Origin: Yamadazyma tenuis | Taxonomy: Eukaryota; Ascomycota; Pichiomycetes; Serinales; Debaryomycetaceae | DNA length: 64,000 nucleotides | Reading direction: 5' to 3' | Assembly (NCBI RefSeq): GCF_029203305.1 | Contig: NC_089462.1 | Location: 1,922,001 to 1,986,000, forward strand | Part shown: in pieces, positions 1 to 9,372 of the stretch | How positions within the stretch are numbered: the first letter of the stretch is position 1 | Layout of the letters: each line of letters opens with the position of its first letter | Notes under the pieces: model-generated | Database searches by the model: none | Told to the model about the DNA's origin: nothing | Seen by the model: the letters and a program-made list of their open reading frames with translations, nothing else | Made by a program: the position numbers and the translations under genes

Positions 1-464
1 ACAAAATCGAAATCATTACCCAGCCAGAAGCACAGAGCGCTAACAAGGACCCAGCGACCGGCACTGTCGACAAGCTCCAGGACCTTATTCACCAGAACCC
101 TCAGCCTCACGACAGTTCTCCCGATAGGCCGTTGTCACCCTCAGAGGAATTGAGCCACGAAGCCAGTGACACGTCTCATAAGGACAAGAAGAACTCGGTA
201 CAGATGCCCAACAAGGCCAAGGGAGAAAAGATTACTGACCATGATGGGTTTGAGATACCCCAGGGAAAAATCCCATTGGACGGGCATTTTTCCACCAGTG
301 AGATCAAAGCCTTGGTGAATTTGGCCAAGGATGAGGGCTTTTTGAAGGAGTCGGTCGAGGTCCAGGTGGCCGACCACAGTGAGACGGTGGGGGATAAAGT
401 TGTGATTGTGGAGCGAGCGAATCAGTTGGATGAGGACGAGAACAAGGCCAAGAAGTCTGATTGA
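1..464 (+). CDS. C-terminal fragment of an unidentified protein
   Basis: The reading frame is open from base 3 to the TGA at 462-464 and has no start in the window, so this is the 3' end of a gene beginning upstream. The visible 153 residues are hydrophilic and of low complexity in the first half (rich in Ser, Asp, Gln, Pro). A more ordered C-terminal block of about 80 residues follows, containing DGFEIPQGKIPLDGHF and ending in an acidic/basic tail (NKAKKSD). No membrane segment or known motif is visible. I do not recognise the family. It runs co-directionally into BST1. Confidence 0.7.
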   Translation, partial: KIEIITQPEAQSANKDPATGTVDKLQDLIHQNPQPHDSSPDRPLSPSEELSHEASDTSHKDKKNSVQMPNKAKGEKITDHDGFEIPQGKIPLDGHFSTSEIKALVNLAKDEGFLKESVEVQVADHSETVGDKVVIVERANQLDEDENKAKKSD

Positions 465-533
465 CTTTATCTGGTGTTTATCCAGATATTTTTTTGGAAA
501 CTTTGTCTGTCATATGTACTTATACTTATACTC

Positions 534-589
534 ATGAGTAATTATACTCAGTATTATGCTTATGAGTAGTTATGCTCAATATTATACTT
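534..589. repeat. 28-bp imperfect tandem duplication before BST1
   Basis: Two adjacent 28-bp copies (534-561 and 562-589) begin ATGAGTA and match at about 24 of 28 positions. The second copy contains the upstream in-frame ATG at 572; the first copy has ATA at that position. Confidence 0.75.
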
Positions 590-625
590 AGAAATTACTC
601 GGTGCGAACATTTGTTTGTAACTCA

Positions 626-3319
626 ATGGCCAGGTGCTTTAAAATACCTATCACTTTAGTGGGGATTGTGCTATGGGTGGCACTTGTCTCACTCTATAAT
701 TACCAGTTGGTGGGCTCCGACACCCCTGGGTGCCGCCCCGTCCGAATGGGGCCCAGCTACGCCCGTATCTTGGGATTCGATCTTCTGTACACCCAGTACG
801 CATCAAAGTACTCGTTGTATTTGTACCGAGAACAAGGTAAAGACTTGCGGCCCAAGGCCTCCAACAACTACCGCTTGGACGGAACACCGGTACTTTTCAT
901 CCCTGGGAATGCCGGCAGCTACCGACAGGTACGGTCCATTGCATCCAAAACTTCAAATATAATCGCCGACAAACAATACGACGGCTTCAACTCCAAGCAT
1001 GGCAAACTCGATTTTTTCACCGCCGACTTCAACGAAGACTTCACCGCTTTCCATGGTAGAACCATGTTGGACCAGGCCGAATACCTCAACGAGGCTATTA
1101 AATTCATACTAAGTCTATATTCTCAAGACGAGGTTCCTCCCAAGTCGGTTATAATAATAGGCCATTCTATGGGCGGTATCGTGGCCCGCGTGCTACCGAC
1201 ACTCCCCAACTATCAGGAAGACTCCATAAAGGTGATGATTACTCTCTCATCGCCACACTCCAAGTCTCCGTTGACCTTTGATAGAGATATCATGAAGGTT
1301 TACAGAGCCGTGAATGAGTTTTGGCACGAGGCATACTACGGCAACAGCGAGTTGTCAGATGTCGCCAGTGCTCGTTTACGAGATGTTTCGATCTTGTCCA
1401 TTACAGGGGGCTCGTCGGATATGACTTTGCCCGCAGACTACACCACCATGAAGGGCTTGGTACCCGATTCCAACGGGTTCACGGTATTTTCCACGGGGAT
1501 TCCTGGAGTTTGGACCCCGATTGACCACTTGGCAATCGTTTGGTGTGACCAGCTACGAACGGTGTTGCTGAACGCGTTGTTGGATATCATGGATGTCGGC
1601 AGCAGTGAGAAGGTTGTGGGTTTGGATGAAAGAATGCAGTTGCTCAAGAACCGGTTTCTTGCTGGGTTCGAGAAAGCAGACCTGGACGAGGTTCTTAGTT
1701 CAGTGACCTTGAAGCTCGACAAAGCCAATGTTCACCAACAAGCTTCCAAATCCGTGATCAAGACGTCGGTGTCTGTCTCTAGTGTGTTCAAAATTGGTGC
1801 CAACGAGACGTTTCTGCTCTTGAGCCTTGAAAAACCTTTGGACTCGTGCGTTTACTTGTGCAGTGATAGCATCAGGCCCGAAACCATCCATGATATGACT
1901 GACGAAAGTACCAGTGAATTTGTCTCATTCTCGTGCCATGACTATAGCTCCATGGTAAACATGATACCAAAATCCAACGATGTGGAGTCGATAAAAGATT
2001 CAAGCATAAGGGACAAGACCTCACCGTACTATGGTCTTCGATTGGATCCTGATGTTGTCAATGAATACAGCCATTTGGTCGTCACGGGTCTTGATTCGCT
2101 TGTTGAGTTGAAGGAGCTGCCACTAGTGGAAGTGAGGCCAGGCTGGTTGGGTAGTCTGTTTAAAGTTCCCTCGGGGTTGAGAACAACCGTCAGATTAAAG
2201 GGAGTACGAAGCAGCCTCATGTCGTATGATGTGAGTTACAAGAAGTTGGACTTTAATCCAATCATAAGGCAGTTCATCAATGAAGAGACTAAATGGCATA
2301 TCGACAATGAATTTAATTTAAATTTCCATGGCCAAGCCCCATACTTACCTCCTGTGGGTGAAGACTTACAGCTAGAGGTCTGGACTGGACATGTCGGGGA
2401 CCAAACCCCTCTTACTGTACACATCAAACCCAATTTTCTCGTGAGACTCAAGTTGCTTATCATCAGATACAGAATCACCATTTTGAGCTATGGGTTGATC
2501 GTAAACTTGCTTGTGTTTGCATTCCAGCTCAAGGAGTATGAAAAGACAAACAAGTTTCCCACCTATCAAAAGACCCTTGACAAGTTGTTGACTCTGGAGT
2601 GTCTCCGTGACCTAGTATGTATTTTACTGGTGCTAATCAGGTCAGCGGACGTACTGAGTATTGTAAGGAAAATTATTGCATTTGTTCATCTCGAGGTCAC
2701 TGAGGTCAACGGGTTGGGCGTTTCTGGCTCCTTCTTCTTGCACCTCATGTTTTTGACTTTGAGTGTCTGCATTAATGTGTTAATAAACCTTCTTGTTACC
2801 AGTTTCCTTAAACTGGGAGGACTAATCAAGTTGCCCAAGCCGAACCTAAAGGTGAAAAATATTGTGCTTGCTTTGATGGTTCTCCTCACAATCGTCTACT
2901 TGCCCTACCAAGTGATATATGTGGTACTTACAGTGACACAACTACTCAAGACTCTCGGGTTGAAAAATAATAATGAAATTAACTATAATGTGATAATGTT
3001 CATGATGATGATCTGGATCCTTCCCATCAACGTACCGATTATTGTGGTGCTTGTACACAATCTAACTGTTAATTGGAAAACACTGTTCAGCTCTCATCAT
3101 AATATTCTTTCGATTGTTCCCATCATCTATTTGGTCAACTACAAAAACATTATCCGGCTTAAATACACCAATGTGATTATTGTGTACTTGGCATACTTTA
3201 TGAGTTATTGTTTCTTCTACGGAAGCATAAACACGTTCTGGTTATATCAGCTTTTTAACTACATGTGCATTTTATTAATAGTTGTTGACAACGAGTGGAT
3301 CCACCGGGACATCAAATAG
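626..3319 (+). CDS. BST1: GPI inositol-deacylase (BST1/PGAP1 family)
   Basis: ER membrane lipase that removes the acyl chain from the inositol of GPI anchors, allowing efficient ER exit of GPI proteins and quality control. The protein has an N-terminal membrane anchor, a luminal alpha/beta-hydrolase domain with the lipase motif IIIGHSMGGIVAR (nucleophile Ser about 181), and a C-terminal half with many hydrophobic segments, typical of PGAP1. Length (897 aa) fits the family. An in-frame ATG at 572 would add 18 residues, but it lies inside a tandem duplication and the extension looks unlike a leader. ATG 626 places the membrane anchor at the usual position, so I prefer it. Confidence 0.93.
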   Translation: MARCFKIPITLVGIVLWVALVSLYNYQLVGSDTPGCRPVRMGPSYARILGFDLLYTQYASKYSLYLYREQGKDLRPKASNNYRLDGTPVLFIPGNAGSYRQVRSIASKTSNIIADKQYDGFNSKHGKLDFFTADFNEDFTAFHGRTMLDQAEYLNEAIKFILSLYSQDEVPPKSVIIIGHSMGGIVARVLPTLPNYQEDSIKVMITLSSPHSKSPLTFDRDIMKVYRAVNEFWHEAYYGNSELSDVASARLRDVSILSITGGSSDMTLPADYTTMKGLVPDSNGFTVFSTGIPGVWTPIDHLAIVWCDQLRTVLLNALLDIMDVGSSEKVVGLDERMQLLKNRFLAGFEKADLDEVLSSVTLKLDKANVHQQASKSVIKTSVSVSSVFKIGANETFLLLSLEKPLDSCVYLCSDSIRPETIHDMTDESTSEFVSFSCHDYSSMVNMIPKSNDVESIKDSSIRDKTSPYYGLRLDPDVVNEYSHLVVTGLDSLVELKELPLVEVRPGWLGSLFKVPSGLRTTVRLKGVRSSLMSYDVSYKKLDFNPIIRQFINEETKWHIDNEFNLNFHGQAPYLPPVGEDLQLEVWTGHVGDQTPLTVHIKPNFLVRLKLLIIRYRITILSYGLIVNLLVFAFQLKEYEKTNKFPTYQKTLDKLLTLECLRDLVCILLVLIRSADVLSIVRKIIAFVHLEVTEVNGLGVSGSFFLHLMFLTLSVCINVLINLLVTSFLKLGGLIKLPKPNLKVKNIVLALMVLLTIVYLPYQVIYVVLTVTQLLKTLGLKNNNEINYNVIMFMMMIWILPINVPIIVVLVHNLTVNWKTLFSSHHNILSIVPIIYLVNYKNIIRLKYTNVIIVYLAYFMSYCFFYGSINTFWLYQLFNYMCILLIVVDNEWIHRDIK

Positions 3320-3404
3320 AACCCACTAGTGGCAACTAAAAGCTCATATAATAACATTCATTAAAATAACCTAATATACATAATAACTCACGACTTTACT
3401 AAAA

Positions 3405-3794
3405 TTAGTTGGAAGCAGAAGAGTATTTAGTAACGGCTCTGGTACCTTCAGAAACAGCGTGCTTAGCCAATTCACCGGGTAAGATTAATCTAACGGCAGT
3501 TTGGATTTCTCTGGCAGAGATGGTAGACTTCTTGTTGTAAGCAGCCAACTTAGAAGCTTCACCAGCAATTCTTTCAAAGATATCGTTGACAAAAGAGTTC
3601 ATGATAGACATGGCCTTTTGAGAAATACCGGTATCTGGGTGAGTTTGCTTCAAAACCTTGTAAATGTAAGAAGAGTAAGTTTCCTTTCTGGTCTTGGTTC
3701 TCTTCTTAGCATCAGTGGAAGCAGTCTTCTTGGCAGCTGGCTTCTTTTCAGCTGGGGCTTTGGAGGCAGGTTTCTTTTCAGCTTTTGGGGCCAT
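3405..3794 (-). CDS. HTB1: Histone H2B
   Basis: Core nucleosome histone of 129 aa. It has a Lys/Ala/Pro-rich N-terminal tail ([14 protein letters not shown]) followed by the histone fold with the near-invariant stretch [19 protein letters not shown] and the C-terminal AVTKYSSA helix that carries the ubiquitylated Lys. Codon use is strongly biased (TTG for Leu, AGA for Arg in the coding direction), as expected for a very highly expressed gene. It is divergent from the H2A gene at 4540 with a 745-bp shared promoter, the arrangement usual for yeast HTA/HTB pairs. The symbol number is by convention; paralogues elsewhere cannot be excluded. Confidence 0.98.
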   Translation of the reverse strand: MAPKAEKKPASKAPAEKKPAAKKTASTDAKKRTKTRKETYSSYIYKVLKQTHPDTGISQKAMSIMNSFVNDIFERIAGEASKLAAYNKKSTISAREIQTAVRLILPGELAKHAVSEGTRAVTKYSSASN

Positions 3795-4539
3795 TTTTTG
3801 CTATTGATTAATTAAAATTTGGAAAGAAAAAGATATATTTATCAATCTAAAGGGGATACAAAAAAACGGATATTCAGTTATTTAAATACTTTTGATTTAG
3901 GGTGCGACTCACACCAGAGCAAATTGGCCACCTCCATACAAAACGCCCACGACCAGCGTTTTGGCGGCGGTGTTGTGTTTGTTTTGGTATATTCCTGTTT
4001 GGCGCGCCGTATTGATAGGGCGCCTGGGGTGAAACGGGCCCATTGACCAATTGCGAGCCACTGCAGGAGACTTACAAGAGACCTCGAGGAGACGCTAGTG
4101 ATTGGGGTTTGTTTTTGTTTTGGGTGCGGATGGCGTGGAAGTTCTGATAAGTACGCCTGTTCTGTGAGTTAAAATGGTCACGCATCTGCCATCCGCGCGG
4201 TCGCGATACTGGCGGGCGGCGGGAGCTGCGTAGGCACCGGCACGAACGCAGTATATGTTGTCACATGGGGTCCTCCAGATCAGATGCATTGGCATGCAGT
4301 GGTAGGGGATGCATTGTTGTTGTTATGATTGATTACCGTAGCCGCGGCACACGCCATAGCCAGCGACTTATCGGCAATTATTTGCTTGTTTGTTATTGAA
4401 AATTAGTGGCGGTGGTTTTGGTACAAGGGTGATTGTGCTCACTGGGAAAAATAGTATATATTTGAATGATTTCTCCCTTTTTCTAACCAGTTGATTTTTT
4501 CTTCTTGATATATCAATCAAATTAAATAAATATAATACA
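3795..4539. promoter_or_regulatory. Shared divergent promoter of H2B and H2A
   Basis: 745 bp separate the two histone start codons. AT-rich flanks with TATA-like stretches near each gene (around 3830-3840 for H2B and 4450-4460 for H2A) surround a GC-rich core (about 4160-4330). I see no convincing ORF or RNA gene here. Coordinated S-phase expression is expected from the family, but I did not identify a specific factor site with certainty. Confidence 0.8.
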
Positions 4540-4932
4540 ATGTCCGGTGGTAAAGGTAAAGCTTCTACTAGTGAAAAGGCTTCGACTTCTAGATCTGCTA
4601 AGGCTGGTTTGACTTTCCCAGTTGGTAGAGTTCACAGATTGTTGAGAAAGGGTAACTACGCTCAAAGAGTTGGTTCCGGTGCTCCAGTCTACTTGACTTC
4701 TGTTTTGGAATACTTGTCTGCTGAAATTTTGGAATTGGCCGGTAACGCTGCCAGAGACAACAAGAAGTCCAGAATCATCCCAAGACACTTGCAATTGGCC
4801 ATCAGAAACGATGAAGAATTAAACAAGTTGTTGGGTGATGTCACCATTGCTCAAGGTGGTGTCTTGCCAAACATTCACCAATCCTTGTTGCCATCCAAGA
4901 AGGCCAAGGATAAAGCTTCTCAAGAATTATAA
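4540..4932 (+). CDS. HTA1: Histone H2A
   Basis: Core histone of 130 aa. The histone fold contains [20 protein letters not shown] and the acidic-patch helix with [19 protein letters not shown]. The protein ends in SQEL, the H2A.X-type motif whose Ser (residue 127) is phosphorylated by ATM/ATR-type kinases after DNA damage. This shows it is the canonical fungal H2A and not H2A.Z. Codon bias is extreme (TTG, AGA, GGT, AAG), marking high expression. The N-terminal tail is Ser/Thr-rich ([18 protein letters not shown]). It is divergent from H2B. Confidence 0.98.
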   Translation: MSGGKGKASTSEKASTSRSAKAGLTFPVGRVHRLLRKGNYAQRVGSGAPVYLTSVLEYLSAEILELAGNAARDNKKSRIIPRHLQLAIRNDEELNKLLGDVTIAQGGVLPNIHQSLLPSKKAKDKASQEL

Positions 4933-5026
4933 TTTTAAGTGTATATTAGTTAATGTATTATGAGAGTTTTGGTTATACTATTTTGTTTGTAGAAATTGTC
5001 GCGCCTTTGTTTTTTGTTGATTAGCC

Positions 5027-5782
5027 ATGGAGAAGTTTTCTAATTGGAGAGATAAAGGTACGGGTATAGCACCTTTCTGGCCTACACAGTACCCTCGTGT
5101 GGGTGCTAAGCTTCCCCTACAAGTTGTTTTGTTTGTGCTTAAATTGCCATTCTTCTTGTTGCTTTTGCCATTTGTACTCTTGGGTGCAACCGCTCTGAAA
5201 CATTTATGTTTGAAATACCTATTCAACTTTGGGTATGTGCTACCAGCTACCAAGAATGGCGACTTTGTCATCGTCAATTACTCATCACCATTGTTGATAT
5301 TCTTGTTGAGTAGCGTGGTGTTGATTCCCGATCAAGAAGGAACTCTTTATCTGTACTCACCTATTCAATTACTCCAACACGCTTTAGGATCAGACGTAAA
5401 GGGTACAGAAGTGGTGGAATTGTCAAAATTCACAAAGTCGGTGGTCTTCTGTTTAATAGAGGGAACACCCACTAATAACAAGTCGGTGTTAAAGTTCATT
5501 AAGTTGAACTCCAAATACTCTTTGGAATCATTTAACCTAAAGACATTGATTGTTAAAATCAACCCCGCTTACTTCAACTTGCCATTGCCGCTGCTGGCAC
5601 TTAAGTTTTTCTACAACTTGTTGATCAACTCTCCAAGTTCTATAAGTTTGAAGTTGGTCTCCCATATCCGATTTGACGTAGACTTGAGTAAGGCAGCTTT
5701 TAGAAATGCTAATTTGCACACCGTGAACTTTTCCGTTTCAGATAAACAAGAGTTCTATGATTACTACTTGCAGAAAATATAA
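5027..5782 (+). CDS. LOA1: Lysophosphatidic acid acyltransferase LOA1/VPS66-like
   Basis: The opening EKFSNWRDKGTGIAPFWP is the characteristic start of fungal Loa1/Vps66, an ER/lipid-droplet PlsC-family enzyme that makes phosphatidic acid and affects triacylglycerol and vacuolar sorting. A hydrophobic region (about residues 30-65) follows and anchors it in the membrane. The acyltransferase EGT signature is visible in IEGTPTNNKSVLKF. The upstream HX4D-type motif is degenerate: the region reads NYSSPLLIF, with neither His nor Asp. At 251 aa it is somewhat shorter than the S. cerevisiae protein. Its stop codon is 7 nt from the stop of the convergent IST3. Confidence 0.88.
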   Translation: MEKFSNWRDKGTGIAPFWPTQYPRVGAKLPLQVVLFVLKLPFFLLLLPFVLLGATALKHLCLKYLFNFGYVLPATKNGDFVIVNYSSPLLIFLLSSVVLIPDQEGTLYLYSPIQLLQHALGSDVKGTEVVELSKFTKSVVFCLIEGTPTNNKSVLKFIKLNSKYSLESFNLKTLIVKINPAYFNLPLPLLALKFFYNLLINSPSSISLKLVSHIRFDVDLSKAAFRNANLHTVNFSVSDKQEFYDYYLQKI

Positions 5783-5789
5783 TATACAG

Positions 5790-6410
5790 TTATTCGTTAA
5801 TGTCATCGGGTTTGTTTCCCCGGTTGTGATGTGAGTGGCGATGGCTTTTGTCAGACCGGTGTCTTTTCTTGTGTTTGTGGTCTTGATCATGGGACCTCTT
5901 TTTGAGAAACTGGGCCATTGGATCCTTAAACTCATCTTCATCTTCTCCCTCGTTGTTTTCAATGGCTACTTCTTTCACCTTTGCTTCTGTCTTGTCGTAT
6001 TCAATAGCAGGTAATTTTGGCACTAGAGCGTCGTAGTCTATCCAATAGCTGTCTTCAGTTTCATCGTCTCTCAACTCAAACCAACAGTGGTCTACCCTTA
6101 TTTTCTTATCGTAGACCACGACTCCATTCAAGTTATCAACTGCTAGCACACACGACTGAAACTGTTGGTACTTCAAGTACCCGAACCCTTTGTTCTCCTT
6201 TTTTTCCGAGTCTTTGACTAGTTTTATGTGGGTAGGAAGACCATACTGAGAGAATATAACTATGAGGTCTTTCTCTTTTAACTGTGCATTGAGCCCCCCA
6301 ATAAAGATATAGTTCGAATCCTTATAGTCATTGTGCCAAGAGGCCGAGTCAGAAACATTAGCATCCAACTCCTGCTGGTTTATCTGATTAATTCTATTGA
6401 TGGAGTTCAT
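5790..6410 (-). CDS. IST3: RES-complex splicing factor IST3/Snu17
   Basis: RRM protein of the pre-mRNA retention and splicing (RES) complex, which binds the activated spliceosome with Bud13 and Pml1. The sequence INQINQQELD followed by SASWHNDYKDSNYIFIGGL is typical of Ist3. RNP2 is YIFIGGL and RNP1 is KGFGYLKY. A C-terminal tail rich in His, Lys, Arg and Asp follows. The frame extends 9 codons upstream to an ATG at 6437, but the internal ATG at 6410 (MNSINRINQ) gives the family-typical start. It is divergent from ERB1 with 89 bp between start codons, and convergent with LOA1. Confidence 0.9.
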   Translation of the reverse strand: MNSINRINQINQQELDANVSDSASWHNDYKDSNYIFIGGLNAQLKEKDLIVIFSQYGLPTHIKLVKDSEKKENKGFGYLKYQQFQSCVLAVDNLNGVVVYDKKIRVDHCWFELRDDETEDSYWIDYDALVPKLPAIEYDKTEAKVKEVAIENNEGEDEDEFKDPMAQFLKKRSHDQDHKHKKRHRSDKSHRHSHHNRGNKPDDINE

Positions 6411-6448
6411 GTTGTGATGGTTTCGGTTGTGGCACATTCCTCACTCCA

Positions 6449-6481
6449 GATGAGAAGGAGCAGAAAAAAATTTGAGATGAG
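6449..6481. promoter_or_regulatory. PAC and RRPE elements of the ERB1 promoter
   Basis: GATGAG occurs at 6449-6454 and 6476-6481, flanking an A7T3 tract (6464-6473) that matches the ribosomal RNA processing element. PAC plus RRPE is the usual signature of ribosome-biogenesis promoters in yeasts, and this lies just upstream of ERB1. Confidence 0.65.
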
Positions 6482-6499
6482 ATACAGAAGCACTAAATC

Positions 6500-8857
6500 A
6501 TGGCCAAGAGAGATTTAATAGAAAGCGACGACGAAGAGTTCGAAGTGAATGGGTTGCTCGATTCCGGAGAAAGTGACAATGAAGAAGTTGAAGCCTCTGA
6601 GGACGAAGTGGAAGAAGGTGATACTGTGTACCATTCTGCAGAAGAAGATCAGTCTGGTGAGGAAGATGGTGAGCAAGACAACGAGCACGAAGAAGACGAT
6701 GATGACGAAGAGGATTCGGACGCCGAGTTCAACGAGCTTCTTGGAAGCGAGGATGACGTGAGCGTAGCATCATCAGACTTTTCTGACGAACCCAAAGAAT
6801 TCATAGATAACAAGTTGTCTACCATATCCGATGAGATCCTCACCAAATACTCTGATGGAAAACCTCGAATCATTAAACCCGAAATAGACCCTGTCTATGA
6901 CAGTGACGATAGTGACCATGACAACTTCAACACCATCGGAAACATCCCTATATCTGCATACGAAGAGATGCCTCATATTGGTTATGATATCAACGGGAAG
7001 AGAATCATGAGACCTGCAAAAGGCTCTGCCCTTGACCTGTTGTTGGAAAGTATTGAATTGCCAGAAGGATGGACTGGTTTGTTGGATCAAAACACTGGTA
7101 CCTCGTTAAAGCTTACTTCCGAAGAGTTGGAGTTGATCAAAAAGATTCAGAACAATGAGAATGTTGATGACAATATCGACCCGTACGCTCCCACCATCGA
7201 ATGGTTCACGAGCCAACAAGAGATTATGCCATTGACTGCCGTTCCTGAGCCAAAGAGAAGATTCGTTCCCTCTAAACATGAAGCCAAGAGAGTCATGAAG
7301 ATTGTTAGAGCCATCAGAGAAGGTAGAATCATTCCTCCTTCCAAGGTCAAAGAGATGAAAGAGCAAGAAGAAGAGGCTAAACAGTTTGATTTGTGGGAAG
7401 ATGAAGTGGAAGTGCAGGATCACATTATGAACTTGAGAGCTCCAAAGATGTTGCCTCCATCCCATGAAGAAAGTTATAATCCTCCAGAAGAATACTTGTT
7501 CACTGAAGAAGAGTTGAAACAATGGGAAGAAAACCCAGAAGAGAGAACCACAAACTTTGTTCCTCAGAAGTACACCTCATTAAGAAGAGTACCAGCCTAT
7601 CAAGAAAACATCAGAGAAAGATTCGAAAGATCCTTGGACTTATACTTGGCCCCTAGAGTTCGTCATCATAAATTAAACATTGATCCAGAATCGTTGATTC
7701 CCGAATTGCCTTCTCCAAAAGACTTGAGACCTTTCCCTATCAAATGCTCCACTATCTTTGAAGGTCACTTAGCCAGAATAAGAACGTTATCTATTCATCC
7801 AAACGGATATTGGTTGGCTACTGGTAGTGACGATGGTACCGTGAGAGTATGGGAAATCTTGACTGGGAGAGAAGTGTTTAAGGTCGAATTTGAAAAGGAT
7901 GATGAAGATAATATTGAAGACATCGAGTGGAATCCTGATTCCAGCTTAGGTTTATTGGGTGTTACTGTTGGAGAAAATATCTACTTGATTGTTCCTCCAA
8001 TCTTTGGCTTCGATATTGAAAACATGAGTAAATTGAGAATCGAAAGTGGATGGGGTTACGATAAATTTGGAAACAACAAGGACACCAAGTTGGGATTACA
8101 AGAAGTTGATGACGATGATAATGAGAAGGTAAAGCGTAAAGAAATATGTAAATGGTATCCACCAAATGATAAACAGAAACAACAGGGAATCAGTGTGGTG
8201 ATCCAGTGCCAAAAGGCTGTGAAAAAGATTTCCTGGCACAGAAAGGGAGACTACTTTGTGACAGTCTCTCCCGACGGAAGAAACAATGCGGTAGTAATCC
8301 ACCAAATCTCCAAGCATTTGTCACAATCTCCATTCAGAAAGTCTAAGGGTATAGTAAGTGACTGTAAGTTTCATCCTTTCAAACCTCAGTTATTTGTTGC
8401 CTATCAGAGAACCATTAAGATATATGACTTGGGACAACAAGTGCTTATTAAGAAGTTGATGCCGGGAGCCAGATGGTTATCCACAATTGACATTCATCCA
8501 AGGGGTGACAACTTGTTGGCATCTTCGTATGATAAAAGAGTATTATGGCATGACTTGGATTTGAGCAACACCCCTTACAAGACCTTGAGATACCATAATA
8601 AAGCCGTAAGAAGCATTGTGTTCCACAAGTCTAATCTTCCATTGTTTGCCAGTGCATCCGACGATGGTATCATTCATGTGTTTCATGGAACCGTTTATGA
8701 TGACTTGATGACCAACCCATTATTAGTGCCTTTGAAAAAATTATCTGGTCACAAGGTGGTCAATAGTTTGGGTGTTTTGGACTTGATCTGGCATCCTAAG
8801 GAGCCATGGTTGTTCAGTGCCGGTGCCGATGGAACTGCTCGTTTATGGACTACATAG
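6500..8857 (+). CDS. ERB1: Ribosome biogenesis protein ERB1 (BOP1)
   Basis: Nucleolar WD-repeat protein of the Nop7-Erb1-Ytm1 (PeBoW) complex, needed for 27S pre-rRNA processing and 60S maturation. The N-terminal ~140 residues are highly acidic. The BOP1 N-terminal domain follows, with [34 protein letters not shown] and [15 protein letters not shown]. From about residue 415 the protein forms a WD40 propeller ([43 protein letters not shown]). Length 785 aa is normal. It is convergent with the Nudix gene, with 26 nt between stops. Confidence 0.97.
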   Translation: MAKRDLIESDDEEFEVNGLLDSGESDNEEVEASEDEVEEGDTVYHSAEEDQSGEEDGEQDNEHEEDDDDEEDSDAEFNELLGSEDDVSVASSDFSDEPKEFIDNKLSTISDEILTKYSDGKPRIIKPEIDPVYDSDDSDHDNFNTIGNIPISAYEEMPHIGYDINGKRIMRPAKGSALDLLLESIELPEGWTGLLDQNTGTSLKLTSEELELIKKIQNNENVDDNIDPYAPTIEWFTSQQEIMPLTAVPEPKRRFVPSKHEAKRVMKIVRAIREGRIIPPSKVKEMKEQEEEAKQFDLWEDEVEVQDHIMNLRAPKMLPPSHEESYNPPEEYLFTEEELKQWEENPEERTTNFVPQKYTSLRRVPAYQENIRERFERSLDLYLAPRVRHHKLNIDPESLIPELPSPKDLRPFPIKCSTIFEGHLARIRTLSIHPNGYWLATGSDDGTVRVWEILTGREVFKVEFEKDDEDNIEDIEWNPDSSLGLLGVTVGENIYLIVPPIFGFDIENMSKLRIESGWGYDKFGNNKDTKLGLQEVDDDDNEKVKRKEICKWYPPNDKQKQQGISVVIQCQKAVKKISWHRKGDYFVTVSPDGRNNAVVIHQISKHLSQSPFRKSKGIVSDCKFHPFKPQLFVAYQRTIKIYDLGQQVLIKKLMPGARWLSTIDIHPRGDNLLASSYDKRVLWHDLDLSNTPYKTLRYHNKAVRSIVFHKSNLPLFASASDDGIIHVFHGTVYDDLMTNPLLVPLKKLSGHKVVNSLGVLDLIWHPKEPWLFSAGADGTARLWTT

Positions 8858-8883
8858 ATAAATAATAATTATAATTATACTAG

Positions 8884-9372
8884 CTATTTCAACTTGTACC
8901 CTTTCAAGAAGGTTAGGCCATCGTACTGAGCGACAAAAACATTGTGCTCATTGGCCTGCTCCATTTCTTCATAGATCATTTTGATGTTATCCACAACTCC
9001 AACATTCTGAGGATGTAATACCCATTGCCTCTTCTTGAACTCCAATATACCTTCTCTAGTAGACTGGGTTTTGTAGTTGTTGCAAACCTCTTTCAGAACA
9101 CTTCCGGTGAACAAGTACACACCTCCTAAGTCCTCCTCTTTGTTGAACCATCTTAAAACTCCTCTTGATATATAATTGTCTATAACGAGACCCGTCTCTT
9201 CTTTGGTTTCTCGGATAATACACTCCAAGGAGGACTCACCTGGTTCTAGCTTGCCGCCAACACCATTCCACTTTCCCATGTGTGGAGGTTTCTCGCGGTT
9301 GAGGAAGAGAATAGTATCTGTTTCTTTGCATTCAATGAAGCCAAGGGTGTATTTATAGAGAGGAACAGTCAT
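8884..9372 (-). CDS. Nudix hydrolase, MutT/MTH1-like
   Basis: A 162-aa single-domain Nudix protein. The complete Nudix box GX5EX7REUXEEXGU is present at about residues 40-62 (GGKLEPGE, then RETKEETGL), including all metal-binding Glu. The preceding NREKPPHMGKWNGVGGK resembles the substrate pocket of MTH1/MutT enzymes, which hydrolyse oxidised purine nucleotides. A nucleotide-sanitising pyrophosphatase is therefore likely, but substrate cannot be told from sequence. I see no targeting signal. No obvious S. cerevisiae orthologue comes to mind. Confidence 0.85.
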   Translation of the reverse strand: MTVPLYKYTLGFIECKETDTILFLNREKPPHMGKWNGVGGKLEPGESSLECIIRETKEETGLVIDNYISRGVLRWFNKEEDLGGVYLFTGSVLKEVCNNYKTQSTREGILEFKKRQWVLHPQNVGVVDNIKMIYEEMEQANEHNVFVAQYDGLTFLKGYKLK

